Below, piece by piece: positions 18,478 through 27,280 of a stretch of DNA of 64,000 bases (positions are counted from its first letter, which is position 1; every line of letters begins with the position of its first letter). The stretch spans positions 6,252-70,251 of the forward strand of contig JALHMS010000014.1 in NCBI GenBank assembly GCA_022843925.1, written 5' to 3'. Position numbers and translations under genes: made by a program. The stretch is from Burkholderiales bacterium (GTDB taxonomy: Bacteria > Pseudomonadota > Gammaproteobacteria > Burkholderiales > Ga0077523). Below the pieces are notes generated by a model. It was not told where the DNA came from, made no database searches, and saw only the letters and a list, made by a program, of their open reading frames with translations.

Positions 18478-18633
18478 CGGACGGCCGCGGCCGGTGGTGC
18501 GCGGACCCGGCATGCGCGGTCGCCCGGAGGCGATTTCGCCCGGCACGCGTCGATGTGGAATTTGGTTGTACGCGCGCGCGCTTCATTGGCTATCATCCCC
18601 CGCTCGTGCCGGGGTCTGGCAGAGAGGCGATTC

Positions 18634-19254
18634 ATGGGCGGAAAGGGATCTTTCGGGGTCGGGCGCTGGCGCACTTCGCACTTCGCGATGTTGCTCGCGG
18701 CGATGCTGACCAGCGGGGTGCGTGCGGCCGACATCGGCGGCTACCTCGAGGATCGGGACGCGAGGCAGGCCGCCGACCTGGCGGCTTCCCAGATTTCCTC
18801 GTTCAGCGCCGGTGCGCGGGCCGGTGATCCCGAAGCGCAGTTCTGGTTGGGTTCCGCCTACCGCAACGGCTGGGGCGTCGGCACGGATCCGAATGCCGCA
18901 GCGATGTGGCTGCGGGAAGCGGCGGACCAGGGGCATGCCAAGGCCCAGCACACGCTCGGCATGATGTACGAATCCGGGGAAGGCCTTCCCGCGAACCTGC
19001 AGAAGGCCCGCGATCTCTTCACCAGGTCGGCGGGCCAAGGGTTCGCACCGGCGCAGGTGAGCCTTGCGACGCTGATCCTTCGTACCGGGGACGGCGACAT
19101 CGCCGAAGCCTACATGTGGTTCGAACTCGCGGCGGCGTCCGGTGACGCCTTTGCACTCCGCGGCCTGAGCGCCCTCGCGTCCCGGATGCCCCAGGATGAC
19201 CTCGAGCGTGCACAGGAACTCGCGCGGAACTGGGTCCCGTCTACGACCCGGTAG
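18634..19254 (+). CDS. Secreted short Sel1-repeat protein
   Basis: 206 residues with an export signal (hydrophobic stretch around FAMLLAAMLTSGVRAA) and three Sel1-like repeats (AQFWLGSAYRNGWGVGTDP, AQHTLGMMYESGEGLPANL, and a divergent AQVSLATLIL). It ends with an Arg-rich tail. An AGAGAGGCG ribosome site precedes 18634. A likely role is a periplasmic adaptor. It resembles the larger Sel1 protein at 14298 only at the repeat level. Confidence 0.85.
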   Translation: MGGKGSFGVGRWRTSHFAMLLAAMLTSGVRAADIGGYLEDRDARQAADLAASQISSFSAGARAGDPEAQFWLGSAYRNGWGVGTDPNAAAMWLREAADQGHAKAQHTLGMMYESGEGLPANLQKARDLFTRSAGQGFAPAQVSLATLILRTGDGDIAEAYMWFELAAASGDAFALRGLSALASRMPQDDLERAQELARNWVPSTTR

Positions 19255-19421
19255 GCGCCACGAACACGCAACGGAATCGACGGGCAGGCATCCGAAGGGC
19301 CCGCCCGGAAGATGGCAGTCGTGCAGGCGCGCGGTTGCCGGTGTCGGCAGTGACCAGAAGTGGAAGAGTGCGAAGGTGCGATGGGCCGTTTCAGAACACA
19401 ACATCAATGGAGAGAGAAACA

Positions 19422-20474
19422 ATGAAACTGAAGACTGCATGCCTGGGTTTGACAGCGACTCTGTTCAGCGCGGGAGCGTTGGCCTGCTCGGTCGAGGACT
19501 ACAGCAGCTGCAAGGGCAAGCCCTGGGTCGATGGCACCAACATGGAAACGCCGCTGGGCTCGAAGTGGTGGCCCCACCCGATCTGGGGTGCCGATGACCA
19601 GGCCGGCTCCACCAACTGGTACACGAAGCCGGAAGTCATCAAGCGCGCTATCGGCGAAGTCAAGGTCGGCAAGAGCATGAAGATCGGCCACGTGTACGAA
19701 TCGAAGATGCCGCTGTTCGGCGCTCGCGCGTTCTCCTTGCGGATTCCGGGCGCACCCACCGGCGGTCCGTTCGGTCCGAACCGGGTGGTCTGGTACGACG
19801 AATTCCTGGCGACCGAGATCGGGCAAGTGGGTACGCAGTTCGACGGACTGGGTCATATCGGCGTGAGCGTCGGCAAGTCCAGCGACAAGGACAGCATCCG
19901 CTTCTACAACGGCGCCACGGTAGCGGAGATGGAAGGCGCGTACGGCCTGCGCAAGATGGGCGTGGAGATGCTTCATCCCATCACGGCCCGCGGCATCATG
20001 ATCGACGTCGCGTCGGCGAAGGGTGTGGACTCTCTCGAGCACGGCTACGAGATCACCATGGCCGACGTGAAGGCCGCGCTTGCGAAGCAGGGTATGGCCA
20101 ACTTCCAGTTCATGCCCGGCGACGCCGTGGTGTTCCGCACCGGCTGGACGAAGTACTGGATCACCGACAACGCGAAGTACAACGGCGGCGAGCCGGGCAT
20201 CGGCATGGAGGTCGCGCGCTGGCTGGCAGAGACCGTCAAGGCCGGCGTCTGGGGTGCCGACACGTGGGCGACGGAAGTGGTCCCGAACCCCGATCCGGCG
20301 TGCGTGTTCTGCGTCCACCAGTTCATGCTTGCACGCCACGGCATCGTCAACCAGGAGAACCTCGATCTCCGCGGGCTCGCGAAGGAGAAGGTCTACCGCT
20401 TCATGTACACCTACTCGCCTTCGCCCATCCAGGGTGCGACGGGTTCCAACGGTTCGCCGGTGGCGACCTGGTAA
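19422..20474 (+). CDS. Exported cyclase-family (PF04199-type) protein A
   Basis: 350 residues with a Sec signal peptide (MKLKTACLGLTATLFSAGALA). The mature protein has the metal-dependent cyclase/kynurenine-formamidase fold: GTQFDGLGHIGVSV is the metal-binding QxDxxxH region, and LMPG-like FMPGDAVVFRTGW and the late Cys/His segment VFCVHQFMLARHG follow. A second, clearly homologous protein is encoded convergently at 20892, sharing WPxPxWGxDDxAGSxN, IPGxPTGGPFGxN and TEIGQxxTQFDGxGHIGV. Enzymes of this family hydrolyse amide or ester bonds in ring or formyl compounds. The substrate here is unknown. A GGAGAGAG ribosome site precedes 19422. Confidence 0.88.
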   Translation: MKLKTACLGLTATLFSAGALACSVEDYSSCKGKPWVDGTNMETPLGSKWWPHPIWGADDQAGSTNWYTKPEVIKRAIGEVKVGKSMKIGHVYESKMPLFGARAFSLRIPGAPTGGPFGPNRVVWYDEFLATEIGQVGTQFDGLGHIGVSVGKSSDKDSIRFYNGATVAEMEGAYGLRKMGVEMLHPITARGIMIDVASAKGVDSLEHGYEITMADVKAALAKQGMANFQFMPGDAVVFRTGWTKYWITDNAKYNGGEPGIGMEVARWLAETVKAGVWGADTWATEVVPNPDPACVFCVHQFMLARHGIVNQENLDLRGLAKEKVYRFMYTYSPSPIQGATGSNGSPVATW

Positions 20475-20529
20475 GTTGCCGTATGGGGTGGACGTGCCGT
20501 ATTGGCTGAACGTGCCATATGCGCTGAAC
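20475..20529. repeat. Three 18-19-bp direct repeats after a stop codon
   Basis: Starting immediately after the cyclase TAA, three imperfect units occur: GTTGCCGTATGGGGTGGAC, GTGCCGTATTGGCTGAAC and GTGCCATATGCGCTGAAC. They sit in the 3' leader before the terminator at 20551. Confidence 0.75.
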
Positions 20530-20550
20530 GCCCAGAGAGTCTGACGTTGT

Positions 20551-20586
20551 GAAAGAGGGGGGGGGCTTCGGCCTCCCCTTTCTTTT
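20551..20586 (+). terminator. Intrinsic terminator of cyclase A gene
   Basis: A G-run and its complement (GAAAGAGGGG... and ...CCTCCCCTTTC) fold around a TTCG tetraloop and are followed by TCTTTT. This is a well-formed rho-independent terminator about 80 bp after the cyclase stop. Confidence 0.85.
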
Positions 20587-20835
20587 CGTGGGCAGCCGTC
20601 TTGCAGCGGCGTGTCGGGTTGCGGGTTCCCCGAGAGGCGGCACCCCTCCGAGGGGCCCTCCGCATCCATCGGGAAGTCCACCGCGTCGAGACCCGGCGGC
20701 GTGACGATCGACCGCAGGGCCCGTGTTCCAGGTTCCCGGGCACAGGATCCGCGTGCGCGCGGGGGGCGTTGAGAAGTCCGAGAGGAATACCCGCGATCAA
20801 GCCGCAGCGTGAGCCGACATGGAGGCGTGGCCCAT

Positions 20836-20864
20836 GAAAAAGGGCGGCCTTCTCAGGCCGCCCT
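20836..20864 (-). terminator. Intrinsic terminator of cyclase B gene
   Basis: Read on the minus strand, AGGGCGGCC, a short loop and GGCCGCCCT form a nine-bp stem followed by TTTTTC. It lies just beyond the stop of the leftward cyclase gene. Confidence 0.9.
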
Positions 20865-20891
20865 CGACGGTGTTGCTACCTGCTTGTCAGA

Positions 20892-21992
20892 TCAGTACAG
20901 AACCACGGGGTTCGCGGGGGAGCCCGTCGCGCCGATGATCTTCAGCGGCGCGAAGATCATGGCGCCGGTGTTGATCTTGTTGTCGACCAGCGTCTTCGTA
21001 TCGACGTTTTCCAGGTTCCAGATGCCACGGGCCGGTTGCAGGTATGTGTGGCAGGGGACAGCCGCGCCCATGCCGTCTTCCTCGTTGCCGGGTTGCGCGT
21101 CGTTCGCGGAGGTGTCACCCATCGTCAGCGCGATGTTCTTCGAGGCCATGAACCGGCACGCGCTGGTGCCGAAGCCGGGCTCGCCCTGCGCGAACATTGC
21201 ACGGGCGTTCGCACGCTGTTCCGTGGTCAGGCTCTTGTAGCGGTCGTTGCTCCAGGTGTTACCCATGCCGGTGTGCAGCGCGACGCAGTCGCCGGGCATG
21301 AGGTCCGTACCGATCGCCTTCAGCATCGCCTTCATGTCGGCTTCCGTCACGATGCCGATGTCACCGGGCTTCTTCGGGATCGGCAGCATCTCTTCGCTGG
21401 CGGACAGCTTGCCTTCCGCCTTGCGAAGGGCCACGGCGTCCAGCAGGACCACGCGGCAGACGTAGCCGAGTTCGCCAACGTACTCGACGCCGAGGCGACC
21501 CATGCCGAGCACACGGCCGCCGGCACCGCGCTCGTAGGCATCCCAGGAGATCGTGTTGTTGTAGAACATCGGGCCCTTCGACGTGTTCACGCCGATGTGA
21601 CCCGGGCCGTCGAACTGCGTCTGGATCTGGCCGATTTCGGTCGTGACGAGTTCGTCGTGGTAGACGAGGGCGTTCTTGCCGAACGGACCGCCGGTGGGCG
21701 TGCCGGGGATCGTCATGTTCCAGCCGCGGGGGCCGAAGGCGGGCGCTTCCTTGTGATAGAACTTGCCGATCGTCACCGACTTGAACTGCTTGATCTGCGC
21801 GAGGGCGCGCTTGATGTTGTCGGGGTTCTTGGTGTGGTTGGCGCTGCCGGCGCGGTCGTCCTTGCCCCACTGGCTGGCGGGCCATGAAAGGGCCGAGTCG
21901 TCCTGCGGGCCGGGCACCACCTGCGCGAACGCGCCGGTGGCCAGGGTCAGGAACGCGCCGCCGACGGCGACTGCAATGATCGAACGATTCAT
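20892..21992 (-). CDS. Exported cyclase-family (PF04199-type) protein B
   Basis: 366 residues with a signal peptide (MNRSIIAVAVGGAFLTLATGAFA). It is homologous to the protein at 19422: SQWGKDDRAGSANHTKNP, IPGTPTGGPFGKNALVYHDE and TTEIGQIQTQFDGPGHIGVN, the last holding the likely metal ligands. The second half differs more (GDCVALHTGMGNTW, then GEPGFGTSACRFMASKNIALTMGDTSAND). The ATG at 21992 is preferred because it gives the signal peptide and has a GGAGAGAG-type ribosome site; the longer frame starts in the promoter region. It is divergent from PhyH 2. Confidence 0.88.
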   Translation of the reverse strand: MNRSIIAVAVGGAFLTLATGAFAQVVPGPQDDSALSWPASQWGKDDRAGSANHTKNPDNIKRALAQIKQFKSVTIGKFYHKEAPAFGPRGWNMTIPGTPTGGPFGKNALVYHDELVTTEIGQIQTQFDGPGHIGVNTSKGPMFYNNTISWDAYERGAGGRVLGMGRLGVEYVGELGYVCRVVLLDAVALRKAEGKLSASEEMLPIPKKPGDIGIVTEADMKAMLKAIGTDLMPGDCVALHTGMGNTWSNDRYKSLTTEQRANARAMFAQGEPGFGTSACRFMASKNIALTMGDTSANDAQPGNEEDGMGAAVPCHTYLQPARGIWNLENVDTKTLVDNKINTGAMIFAPLKIIGATGSPANPVVLY

Positions 21993-22135
21993 GCTCTCTC
22001 CTCCAGAAATTGTCGAATGTGGTGCGAGGATCTCGTAAATCCCCGAACCCAAGAATTGCACGGAACCCCGAACGCATGCAAGGCGGATTCCGGCGTTCGC
22101 CGTGCCGTTGACATCGTCTCTTCGTAGAGCGCAGA

Positions 22136-22148
22136 GTTGTCAGACAAC
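22136..22148. promoter_or_regulatory. Palindrome resembling a FadR-subfamily GntR operator
   Basis: GTTGTCAGACAAC is a perfect 6-1-6 inverted repeat, and its core TTGTCAGACAA fits the TNGTNNNACNA pattern of FadR-type GntR operators. It lies in the 210-bp space between the divergent cyclase B and PhyH 2 genes, about 55 bp before the PhyH 2 start. A TTGACA lies 23 bp to the left (22108). No GntR gene is in the window. Confidence 0.5.
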
Positions 22149-22202
22149 CGATGCATGCGTGTGGAAAACACCTCGCATGTTGCGACGCAAAACGGAGGGG
22201 TG

Positions 22203-23075
22203 ATGATCACGCGCGAGCAGGTGGATTCGTATCGCGAGAATGGTTTCGTGGTGGTGGAGGACGTCATCGATGCTGCGCTGCTCGCACGGTTGCGCGATAC
22301 CGTCCGGGATGTCATGGAGGGCGCGCGCGGGCTCACGACGCACAGCGATGTCTTCGATCTTGAACCGGGTCACCTGCCGGAGCAGCCGCGCGTCCGCCGC
22401 ATCAAGAAGCCGCACCTCGTGCGGAGCGTGTTCCGGGAAGTGCTCGATGCGCCCGTGCTGAAGGACGTCCTGCGGCACTTGCTCGGCCCCGACGTGCGCC
22501 TTCACGGATCCAAGCTCAATCTGAAGTCGGCAGGGTTCGGCTCGCCGGTCGAATGGCATCAGGACTGGGCGTTCTACCCGCACACGAACGACGACATCCT
22601 CGCCATCGGGGTCATGCTGGACGACGTCGTGATGGAGAACGGCCCCATGCTCGTGCTGCCCGGCACCCACCGGGGCCCCACGTACGATCACCACGCCGAC
22701 GGCCGCTTCTGTGGCGCGATGGATCTCTCGGCAACCGGTCTGGATGTCTCCAAGGCGGTGGCATGCACGGGCCGCGCGGGCTCGGCGTCCTTCCACCACG
22801 TGCGTCTCGTCCACGGATCGGCCCAGAACACGTCCACGCGGGAGCGCCAGCTCCTGCTCTACGAATGCGCTGCCGCCGATGCGTGGCCCCTGGTGAATTT
22901 CACGAACCTCGAAGACTTCGACAGTCGCATGCTCTTCGGGAAGCCCACCATCGAGCCGCGCGTGGTGCCCGTACCGGTCCGCATGCCGTTGCCGCCCGCC
23001 CTCAATCAAGGCTCCATCTACGAGAACCAGACCGCCGTGGCGAACCGCTTCTTCAAGGTGAGCGCAGCCACCTGA
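22203..23075 (+). CDS. Phytanoyl-CoA dioxygenase family protein (PhyH 2)
   Basis: A 290-residue Fe(II)/2-oxoglutarate oxygenase. Iron ligands are His119 and Asp121 in VEWHQDWAFYP and His204 in RLVHGSAQN; Arg213 is placed to bind the co-substrate. ENGPMLVLPGTHRGP is the typical lid sequence. The GGAGGGG ribosome site fixes the ATG at 22203. It faces the IclR gene end-on, with only 10 bp between the stops. It is homologous to PhyH 1 and PhyH 3. The substrate is unknown. Confidence 0.92.
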   Translation: MITREQVDSYRENGFVVVEDVIDAALLARLRDTVRDVMEGARGLTTHSDVFDLEPGHLPEQPRVRRIKKPHLVRSVFREVLDAPVLKDVLRHLLGPDVRLHGSKLNLKSAGFGSPVEWHQDWAFYPHTNDDILAIGVMLDDVVMENGPMLVLPGTHRGPTYDHHADGRFCGAMDLSATGLDVSKAVACTGRAGSASFHHVRLVHGSAQNTSTRERQLLLYECAAADAWPLVNFTNLEDFDSRMLFGKPTIEPRVVPVPVRMPLPPALNQGSIYENQTAVANRFFKVSAAT

Positions 23076-23085
23076 CGTCGGGCGG

Positions 23086-23952
23086 TCAAGGTGAGTGCCG
23101 CGACCTGACCGTTGTCTTCGGTGTCGTCGACGCCACCGGGTCCGTGGCGGTCTTGTCGGACACCGCCTGCTTCCAACCGAGGGCGCGCGAGATCTTCGCC
23201 GCGGTGTCGCGCAGGGCGCTGCGGGCCTTGGGCACATTGACCTTCGCGTCGCGCTGCTGCACGTGCACCACGTTCAATGCCGCAACGATGCCGAACCGGT
23301 CGAAGATGGGGAAGCAGATATCGGTGACCCCGGGGACCGTGTCGCTGGGACCCTCGTCGAAGCCGTGCTCGCGGATGGCGGCAAGGCGTCCGGCGAGTGA
23401 GGATCTGCGGTCCCGGATCCCTTTGCCGCCGGTCAGCAGTTCCGCCATGAACGGCGCCCGCTTTGCCTCGGGCTGGAAAGCGGCGATCACGCGCGCGGAC
23501 ACACGGTCGTCGCGGAACGGGAAGTGCGCACCGGGGCGTACGGAATAGCCGATAGGCTCCGGCGACTCCGCCCGTGCCAGCACCACCAGACGCGCATCGT
23601 GATGTACGCAAAGGTGCGTCGACTGTCCGATCGCCCGCGCCAGGGACTGCATGTCGGGCTGAGCTGCGCTCACGAGCCGATCCACCGGTGGATGTCGGTG
23701 GGCGAGGTCGAAGAGCAGCAGCGTGAGGGCGTAGGTGCCATCCGTCTGGCGCGCGAGATAGCCGCGGCGGACGAGCACGTCGAGCATGCGGAAGAGTTCG
23801 TTCGCGGTGCGCCCGAGGCGCCGCGCGATCTCCTGGAGAGACAATCCGTGCTGCTCCGCAACAAGCAGTTCCAGGATGTCCAGCCCCTTCTCGAGGGCGG
23901 GGGCCGCATAGCGACTTTCCTCGTCCGGTCGTGCTGCTTTGCGCATTGACAT
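23086..23952 (-). CDS. IclR-family transcriptional regulator
   Basis: 288 residues. The N-terminal winged helix-turn-helix (APALEKGLDILELLVAEQHG, then LSLQEIARRLGRTANELFRM) is followed by the IclR effector-binding domain (CVHHDARLVVLARAES through GVTDICFPIFDRFGIVAALNV). IclR proteins typically control catabolic operons by binding a small acid. Two adjacent Mets (23952 and 23946) are possible starts; the first has GGAG at good spacing. It is transcribed away from the SMP-30 gene at 24110, and a palindrome in the shared space is the likely operator. The probable targets are that gene and the dioxygenase/TRAP genes downstream. Confidence 0.92.
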   Translation of the reverse strand: MSMRKAARPDEESRYAAPALEKGLDILELLVAEQHGLSLQEIARRLGRTANELFRMLDVLVRRGYLARQTDGTYALTLLLFDLAHRHPPVDRLVSAAQPDMQSLARAIGQSTHLCVHHDARLVVLARAESPEPIGYSVRPGAHFPFRDDRVSARVIAAFQPEAKRAPFMAELLTGGKGIRDRRSSLAGRLAAIREHGFDEGPSDTVPGVTDICFPIFDRFGIVAALNVVHVQQRDAKVNVPKARSALRDTAAKISRALGWKQAVSDKTATDPVASTTPKTTVRSRHSP

Positions 23953-23974
23953 TCGTCTCCGCTGGTTTTTATCG

Positions 23975-23991
23975 TTGAAACGGGATTTCAA
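23975..23991. promoter_or_regulatory. Likely IclR-family operator
   Basis: TTGAAA-CGGGA-TTTCAA is a perfect 6-bp inverted repeat with a 5-bp spacer in an unusually AT-rich patch of the IclR/SMP-30 divergent promoter region. IclR-type operators are short palindromes of this kind. It lies 23 bp from the regulator start, which suits autoregulation. Confidence 0.6.
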
Positions 23992-24109
23992 TAATAAAGA
24001 GCTGTTGCGTGCCCCGCATCGCCACGCTGGGTAGTCCGTTCTGAGAGAGCAACCCCGGCTTCGGCAGGTGCCGACACCGGATCCGTCCACCACGCTGGAG
24101 GAGCATCTC

Positions 24110-25210
24110 GTGAGCACGTCAAAACTCGTCACCCGCACTGTTCGCCGCATGATTCGCAACGTCGCCGCAGTTTTCGCCCTGGCCCTCGCCGGGGGCGCCC
24201 AGGCGGCTGACCCCGGCTTTCCACCGCCCTCGGGTGATCCGGCCTTCGTACCGTCCAGTGCCCGGCTGGATCGCATCTTCGACGGCGGCTGCATGCTGAC
24301 CGAAGGCGTCGCCGCCGGCCACGACGGCATGATCTACTTCAGCGACATCACGTTCACAGCCTTCTGCAAGGATGCCGATGGCCGGTTCAGCCAGGCGGGG
24401 AACATCTTCCGGTTCGATCCGAAGAGCGGCCAGACCACGGTGTTCCGCAGCCCCTCCGGCATGTCGAACGGACTCAAGTTCGATCGCGACGGCAACATGA
24501 TCGCAGCGCTCGGTGCCGACTACGGCGGCCGCATGCTGATCAAGACCGACATGAAGACCGGCCGCAGCTACATCCTCGCGGGCAAGTACGACGGGCGCGC
24601 CTTCAATGCGCTGAACGACGTCACCATCGACGAGAAGGGCCGGATGTATTTCACCGATCCGCGCTACCTCGGTCACGAGCCCATCTTCCAGGACGGCTAC
24701 GCCGCTTATCGACTCGATCCCGACGGCACGGTGACCCGGGTCGCGGCCAACTGCGGCAAGTGCAACGGCATCCTGATCTCGCCCGACCAGAAGACGATGT
24801 ACATCGTCAGCAACGACAACGGCTGGTTCGAGTTCCAGAACCTGAAGAAGGGCGAGAGTCCGCTGCAGAACGCGCATCTGCTGCAGGCATTCGACGTCGA
24901 TGCCGACGGCAATCTCTCGAACCGGCGCGTTCTCATCGACTACGGCAAGCTCGCGAAGCCCTGCAGCGGACCCGACGGCATGATCGCGGACCAGGATGGC
25001 AACCTCTGGGTGGCATCGCGTTGCGAGTATCGACCGGGCATCCAGGTGCTTTCGCCGGCCGGGAAGGAACTCGCGTTCATCCCCACCGGCACCGAGCTGC
25101 CCACCAATGTCGGTTTCGGGCGCGGCGCCGATGCGAACCTGCTGTACATCACTTCCGGCAAGAGCCTCTACCGCATCCGTGTCGGCAAGAAGGGCTATCA
25201 GCTACCATGA
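24110..25210 (+). CDS. Exported SMP-30/gluconolactonase-family protein
   Basis: 366 residues. A signal sequence ends ALALAGGAQA and is followed by a six-bladed propeller of the SMP-30/gluconolaconase type: GVAAGHDGMIYFSDI, GMSNGLKFDRDGNMIAALG, NALNDVTIDEKGRMYFTDPRY, NGILISPDQKTMYIV and DGMIADQDGNLWVA are successive blades. The Glu of MLTEGV, the Asn of FNALND and the Asp of GPDG are in place for a divalent-metal lactonase site. The GTG at 24110 is chosen for its GGAGGAG ribosome site. Periplasmic lactone hydrolysis feeding the downstream dioxygenase or TRAP transporter is plausible inference. Confidence 0.88.
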   Translation: MSTSKLVTRTVRRMIRNVAAVFALALAGGAQAADPGFPPPSGDPAFVPSSARLDRIFDGGCMLTEGVAAGHDGMIYFSDITFTAFCKDADGRFSQAGNIFRFDPKSGQTTVFRSPSGMSNGLKFDRDGNMIAALGADYGGRMLIKTDMKTGRSYILAGKYDGRAFNALNDVTIDEKGRMYFTDPRYLGHEPIFQDGYAAYRLDPDGTVTRVAANCGKCNGILISPDQKTMYIVSNDNGWFEFQNLKKGESPLQNAHLLQAFDVDADGNLSNRRVLIDYGKLAKPCSGPDGMIADQDGNLWVASRCEYRPGIQVLSPAGKELAFIPTGTELPTNVGFGRGADANLLYITSGKSLYRIRVGKKGYQLP

Positions 25211-25290
25211 TGCGCGGAACTCGACGGTGAACCGACGGTTGCGGTGCCGCCCTGCGGACCCGCGACCGGCCCACGAAGGAAGTGCTGCTC

Positions 25291-26160
25291 ATGACCACCC
25301 ACACCTGGCACGCGCGGAACGCCGCTTCGCATCACGTCCTGTCGGCAGGCGAGAAGGAGGCCTTCGATCGCGACGGATTCCACTTCCCGGTCCGCGTGTT
25401 CACGCCCGACGAGATCGCCGGCCATCGCGCGCGTCTCGAAGCCTTCGAACGCCGCATGGGCGGGCCCCTTCGCGGGCAGATGCGGAACAAGCCGCACCTG
25501 CTGTTCACCTGGGCCGACGAGATCGTGCGGCATCCGCGCATCCTCGACGCCGTCGAGGATGTCCTCGGCCCGGACCTCATGGTGTGGAGTGCCAACTTCT
25601 TCACGAAGGAGGCCAGCGATCCCTCGTACGTCTCGTGGCACCAGGACTCCACCTACTGGGGGCTGTCCGAACCCGACGTGGTGACCGCGTGGGTCGCGTT
25701 CTCGGACTCCGTGCCGGAGAACGGCTGCATGCGCGTGATGCCCGGAACCCACCTGATGGACCAATTGCCCCACGTCGACACCTTCGCGACGGGCAATCTT
25801 CTGACGCGCGGACAGGAGGTGCAGGTGGACGTGGACCCGGCGCTCGCCGTCGACATCTCCCTGCAGCCTGGCGAAATGTCCCTGCACCACGTGCTGCTCG
25901 TGCACGGATCCGAGCCCAACCCGTCGACCCGGCGTCGGATCGGTTTGGCGATCCGCTACGTGCCGCCGTACGTCCGGCAGACGGCGGGGCCGCGGGACTC
26001 CGCGATGCTCGTGCGCGGTACCGACCGCTATCACCACTTCGATCCGGAGCCGCGTCCCAAGGTCGACTTCGGCGACGCCGAGCGCGCGGTACACCAGCGC
26101 ATCACCGAGGATGCAGCCCGTATCCTGTACCGCGGCACGGAGAAGGCCGCGCCGATATAG
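25291..26160 (+). CDS. Phytanoyl-CoA dioxygenase family protein (PhyH 3)
   Basis: A 289-residue Fe(II)/2-oxoglutarate oxygenase. His117 and Asp119 in SWHQDSTYWGL and His205 in LLVHGSEPNPSTRRR are the iron ligands, with Arg214 or a neighbour for 2-oxoglutarate. ENGCMRVMPGTH is shared with PhyH 1. The ATG at 25291 is used because AAGGA sits at the right distance; a GTG at 25282 is too close to it. It lies between the lactonase gene and the TRAP operon on the same strand, so probably one catabolic unit. Confidence 0.92.
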   Translation: MTTHTWHARNAASHHVLSAGEKEAFDRDGFHFPVRVFTPDEIAGHRARLEAFERRMGGPLRGQMRNKPHLLFTWADEIVRHPRILDAVEDVLGPDLMVWSANFFTKEASDPSYVSWHQDSTYWGLSEPDVVTAWVAFSDSVPENGCMRVMPGTHLMDQLPHVDTFATGNLLTRGQEVQVDVDPALAVDISLQPGEMSLHHVLLVHGSEPNPSTRRRIGLAIRYVPPYVRQTAGPRDSAMLVRGTDRYHHFDPEPRPKVDFGDAERAVHQRITEDAARILYRGTEKAAPI

Positions 26161-26233
26161 TCGCGGCACCATGCGGTATCGGGCGGCGGGGTCGGGCAGA
26201 CATCACGGCGGATCGAACCAGGGGGAGAGATCG

Positions 26234-27259
26234 ATGGATGCTTTCGGACGGAGCCTGCTTGCCGGGCTCGCGCTGCTCACGGCGTGGGGGCTGCCGCCGG
26301 CGGTGCAGGCCCAGCAGCCGATCCGGTGGAAGATGATGTCGCTGTGGGGCGCGGGATCCCTGCCCCAGAAACTCGACGACCAGTTCGCGGCGCGCGTGAA
26401 GGCACTGAGCGGCGGCCGCCTCGTGATCGAGTCGCTGCCCGGCGGCGCGATCGTCGCGGCCAGCGAGAGCCTGGATGCGCTGAGCGCGGGTGTGCTCGAC
26501 ATCCAGAACAGCGGCCCGGCCTACAACACCGGGAAGGACGCCGCCTTCGCGCTGATCGGCGATCTCTGCGGCGGTTGGGAGAGTCCCGAGCAGGCCCAGG
26601 CCTGGATGGACAACGGCGGCGGCCGCGAACTCGCGCGCGAGCTGTACCGCAAGTACAACGCCCATTTCGTCCGCGGCATCTGGTACGGGCACGAATCGCT
26701 CGTCTCGAAGAAGCCGCTGCGCACGCTTGCCGACTTCAAGGGGCTGAAGCTGCGTGCGCCCACGGGCATGGGACAGGACATCTTCCGCCTGCTGGGCGCA
26801 GCGCCCGTCAACCTGCCGGGCAGCGAGGTGTACACGGCGCTCGAGCGCGGCGTGGTCGACGCGGCCGACTGGGGCACGCTCTCGATGAACCAGGACCTCG
26901 GTTACCACAAGCTCGCGAAATACCCGAGCCATCCCGGTTTCCATTCGATGCCCATGAGCGATCTCGTGGTCAACGCCAGGAAGTGGAAGGCGCTGCCGGA
27001 CGATCTCAAGCAGGTGGTCGAACAGGCCGCCGACGAACTGAATCGCGACATGATCGCGAAGAACCGCGAGGCCGACGAGCGGGTGGCGCGCGCCGCGAAG
27101 CAGGCCGGCTTCGAGACCGTGGATCTCGCGGCGCCGGACCGCCGCCGATTCCGCGAAGTGGCCGAGGGCGTGTGGAAGACCTTCGCGGCACGCAGTCCGA
27201 TGGCGAAGCGGGTGCACGAATCGCAGGTGGCCTACCTCAGGAAGCTCGGTCTCCTGTAG
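26234..27259 (+). CDS. dctP: TRAP transporter solute-binding protein DctP-type
   Basis: 341 residues with a signal peptide (LLAGLALLTAWGLPPAVQA). It has the periplasmic DctP/TAXI-like binding fold: IRWKMMSLWGAGSLPQKL, GRLVIESLPGGAIVA, then the LADFKGLKLRAPTGMG loop with the conserved Arg that pairs with a substrate carboxylate, and the linker GSEVYTALERGVVDAADWG. It delivers an organic acid to the DctQM membrane complex encoded directly downstream. A GGGGAGAG ribosome site precedes 26234. The ligand is unknown but probably a carboxylate. Confidence 0.93.
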   Translation: MDAFGRSLLAGLALLTAWGLPPAVQAQQPIRWKMMSLWGAGSLPQKLDDQFAARVKALSGGRLVIESLPGGAIVAASESLDALSAGVLDIQNSGPAYNTGKDAAFALIGDLCGGWESPEQAQAWMDNGGGRELARELYRKYNAHFVRGIWYGHESLVSKKPLRTLADFKGLKLRAPTGMGQDIFRLLGAAPVNLPGSEVYTALERGVVDAADWGTLSMNQDLGYHKLAKYPSHPGFHSMPMSDLVVNARKWKALPDDLKQVVEQAADELNRDMIAKNREADERVARAAKQAGFETVDLAAPDRRRFREVAEGVWKTFAARSPMAKRVHESQVAYLRKLGLL

Positions 27260-27280
27260 GCCAGCGATGAATCAAGACCG

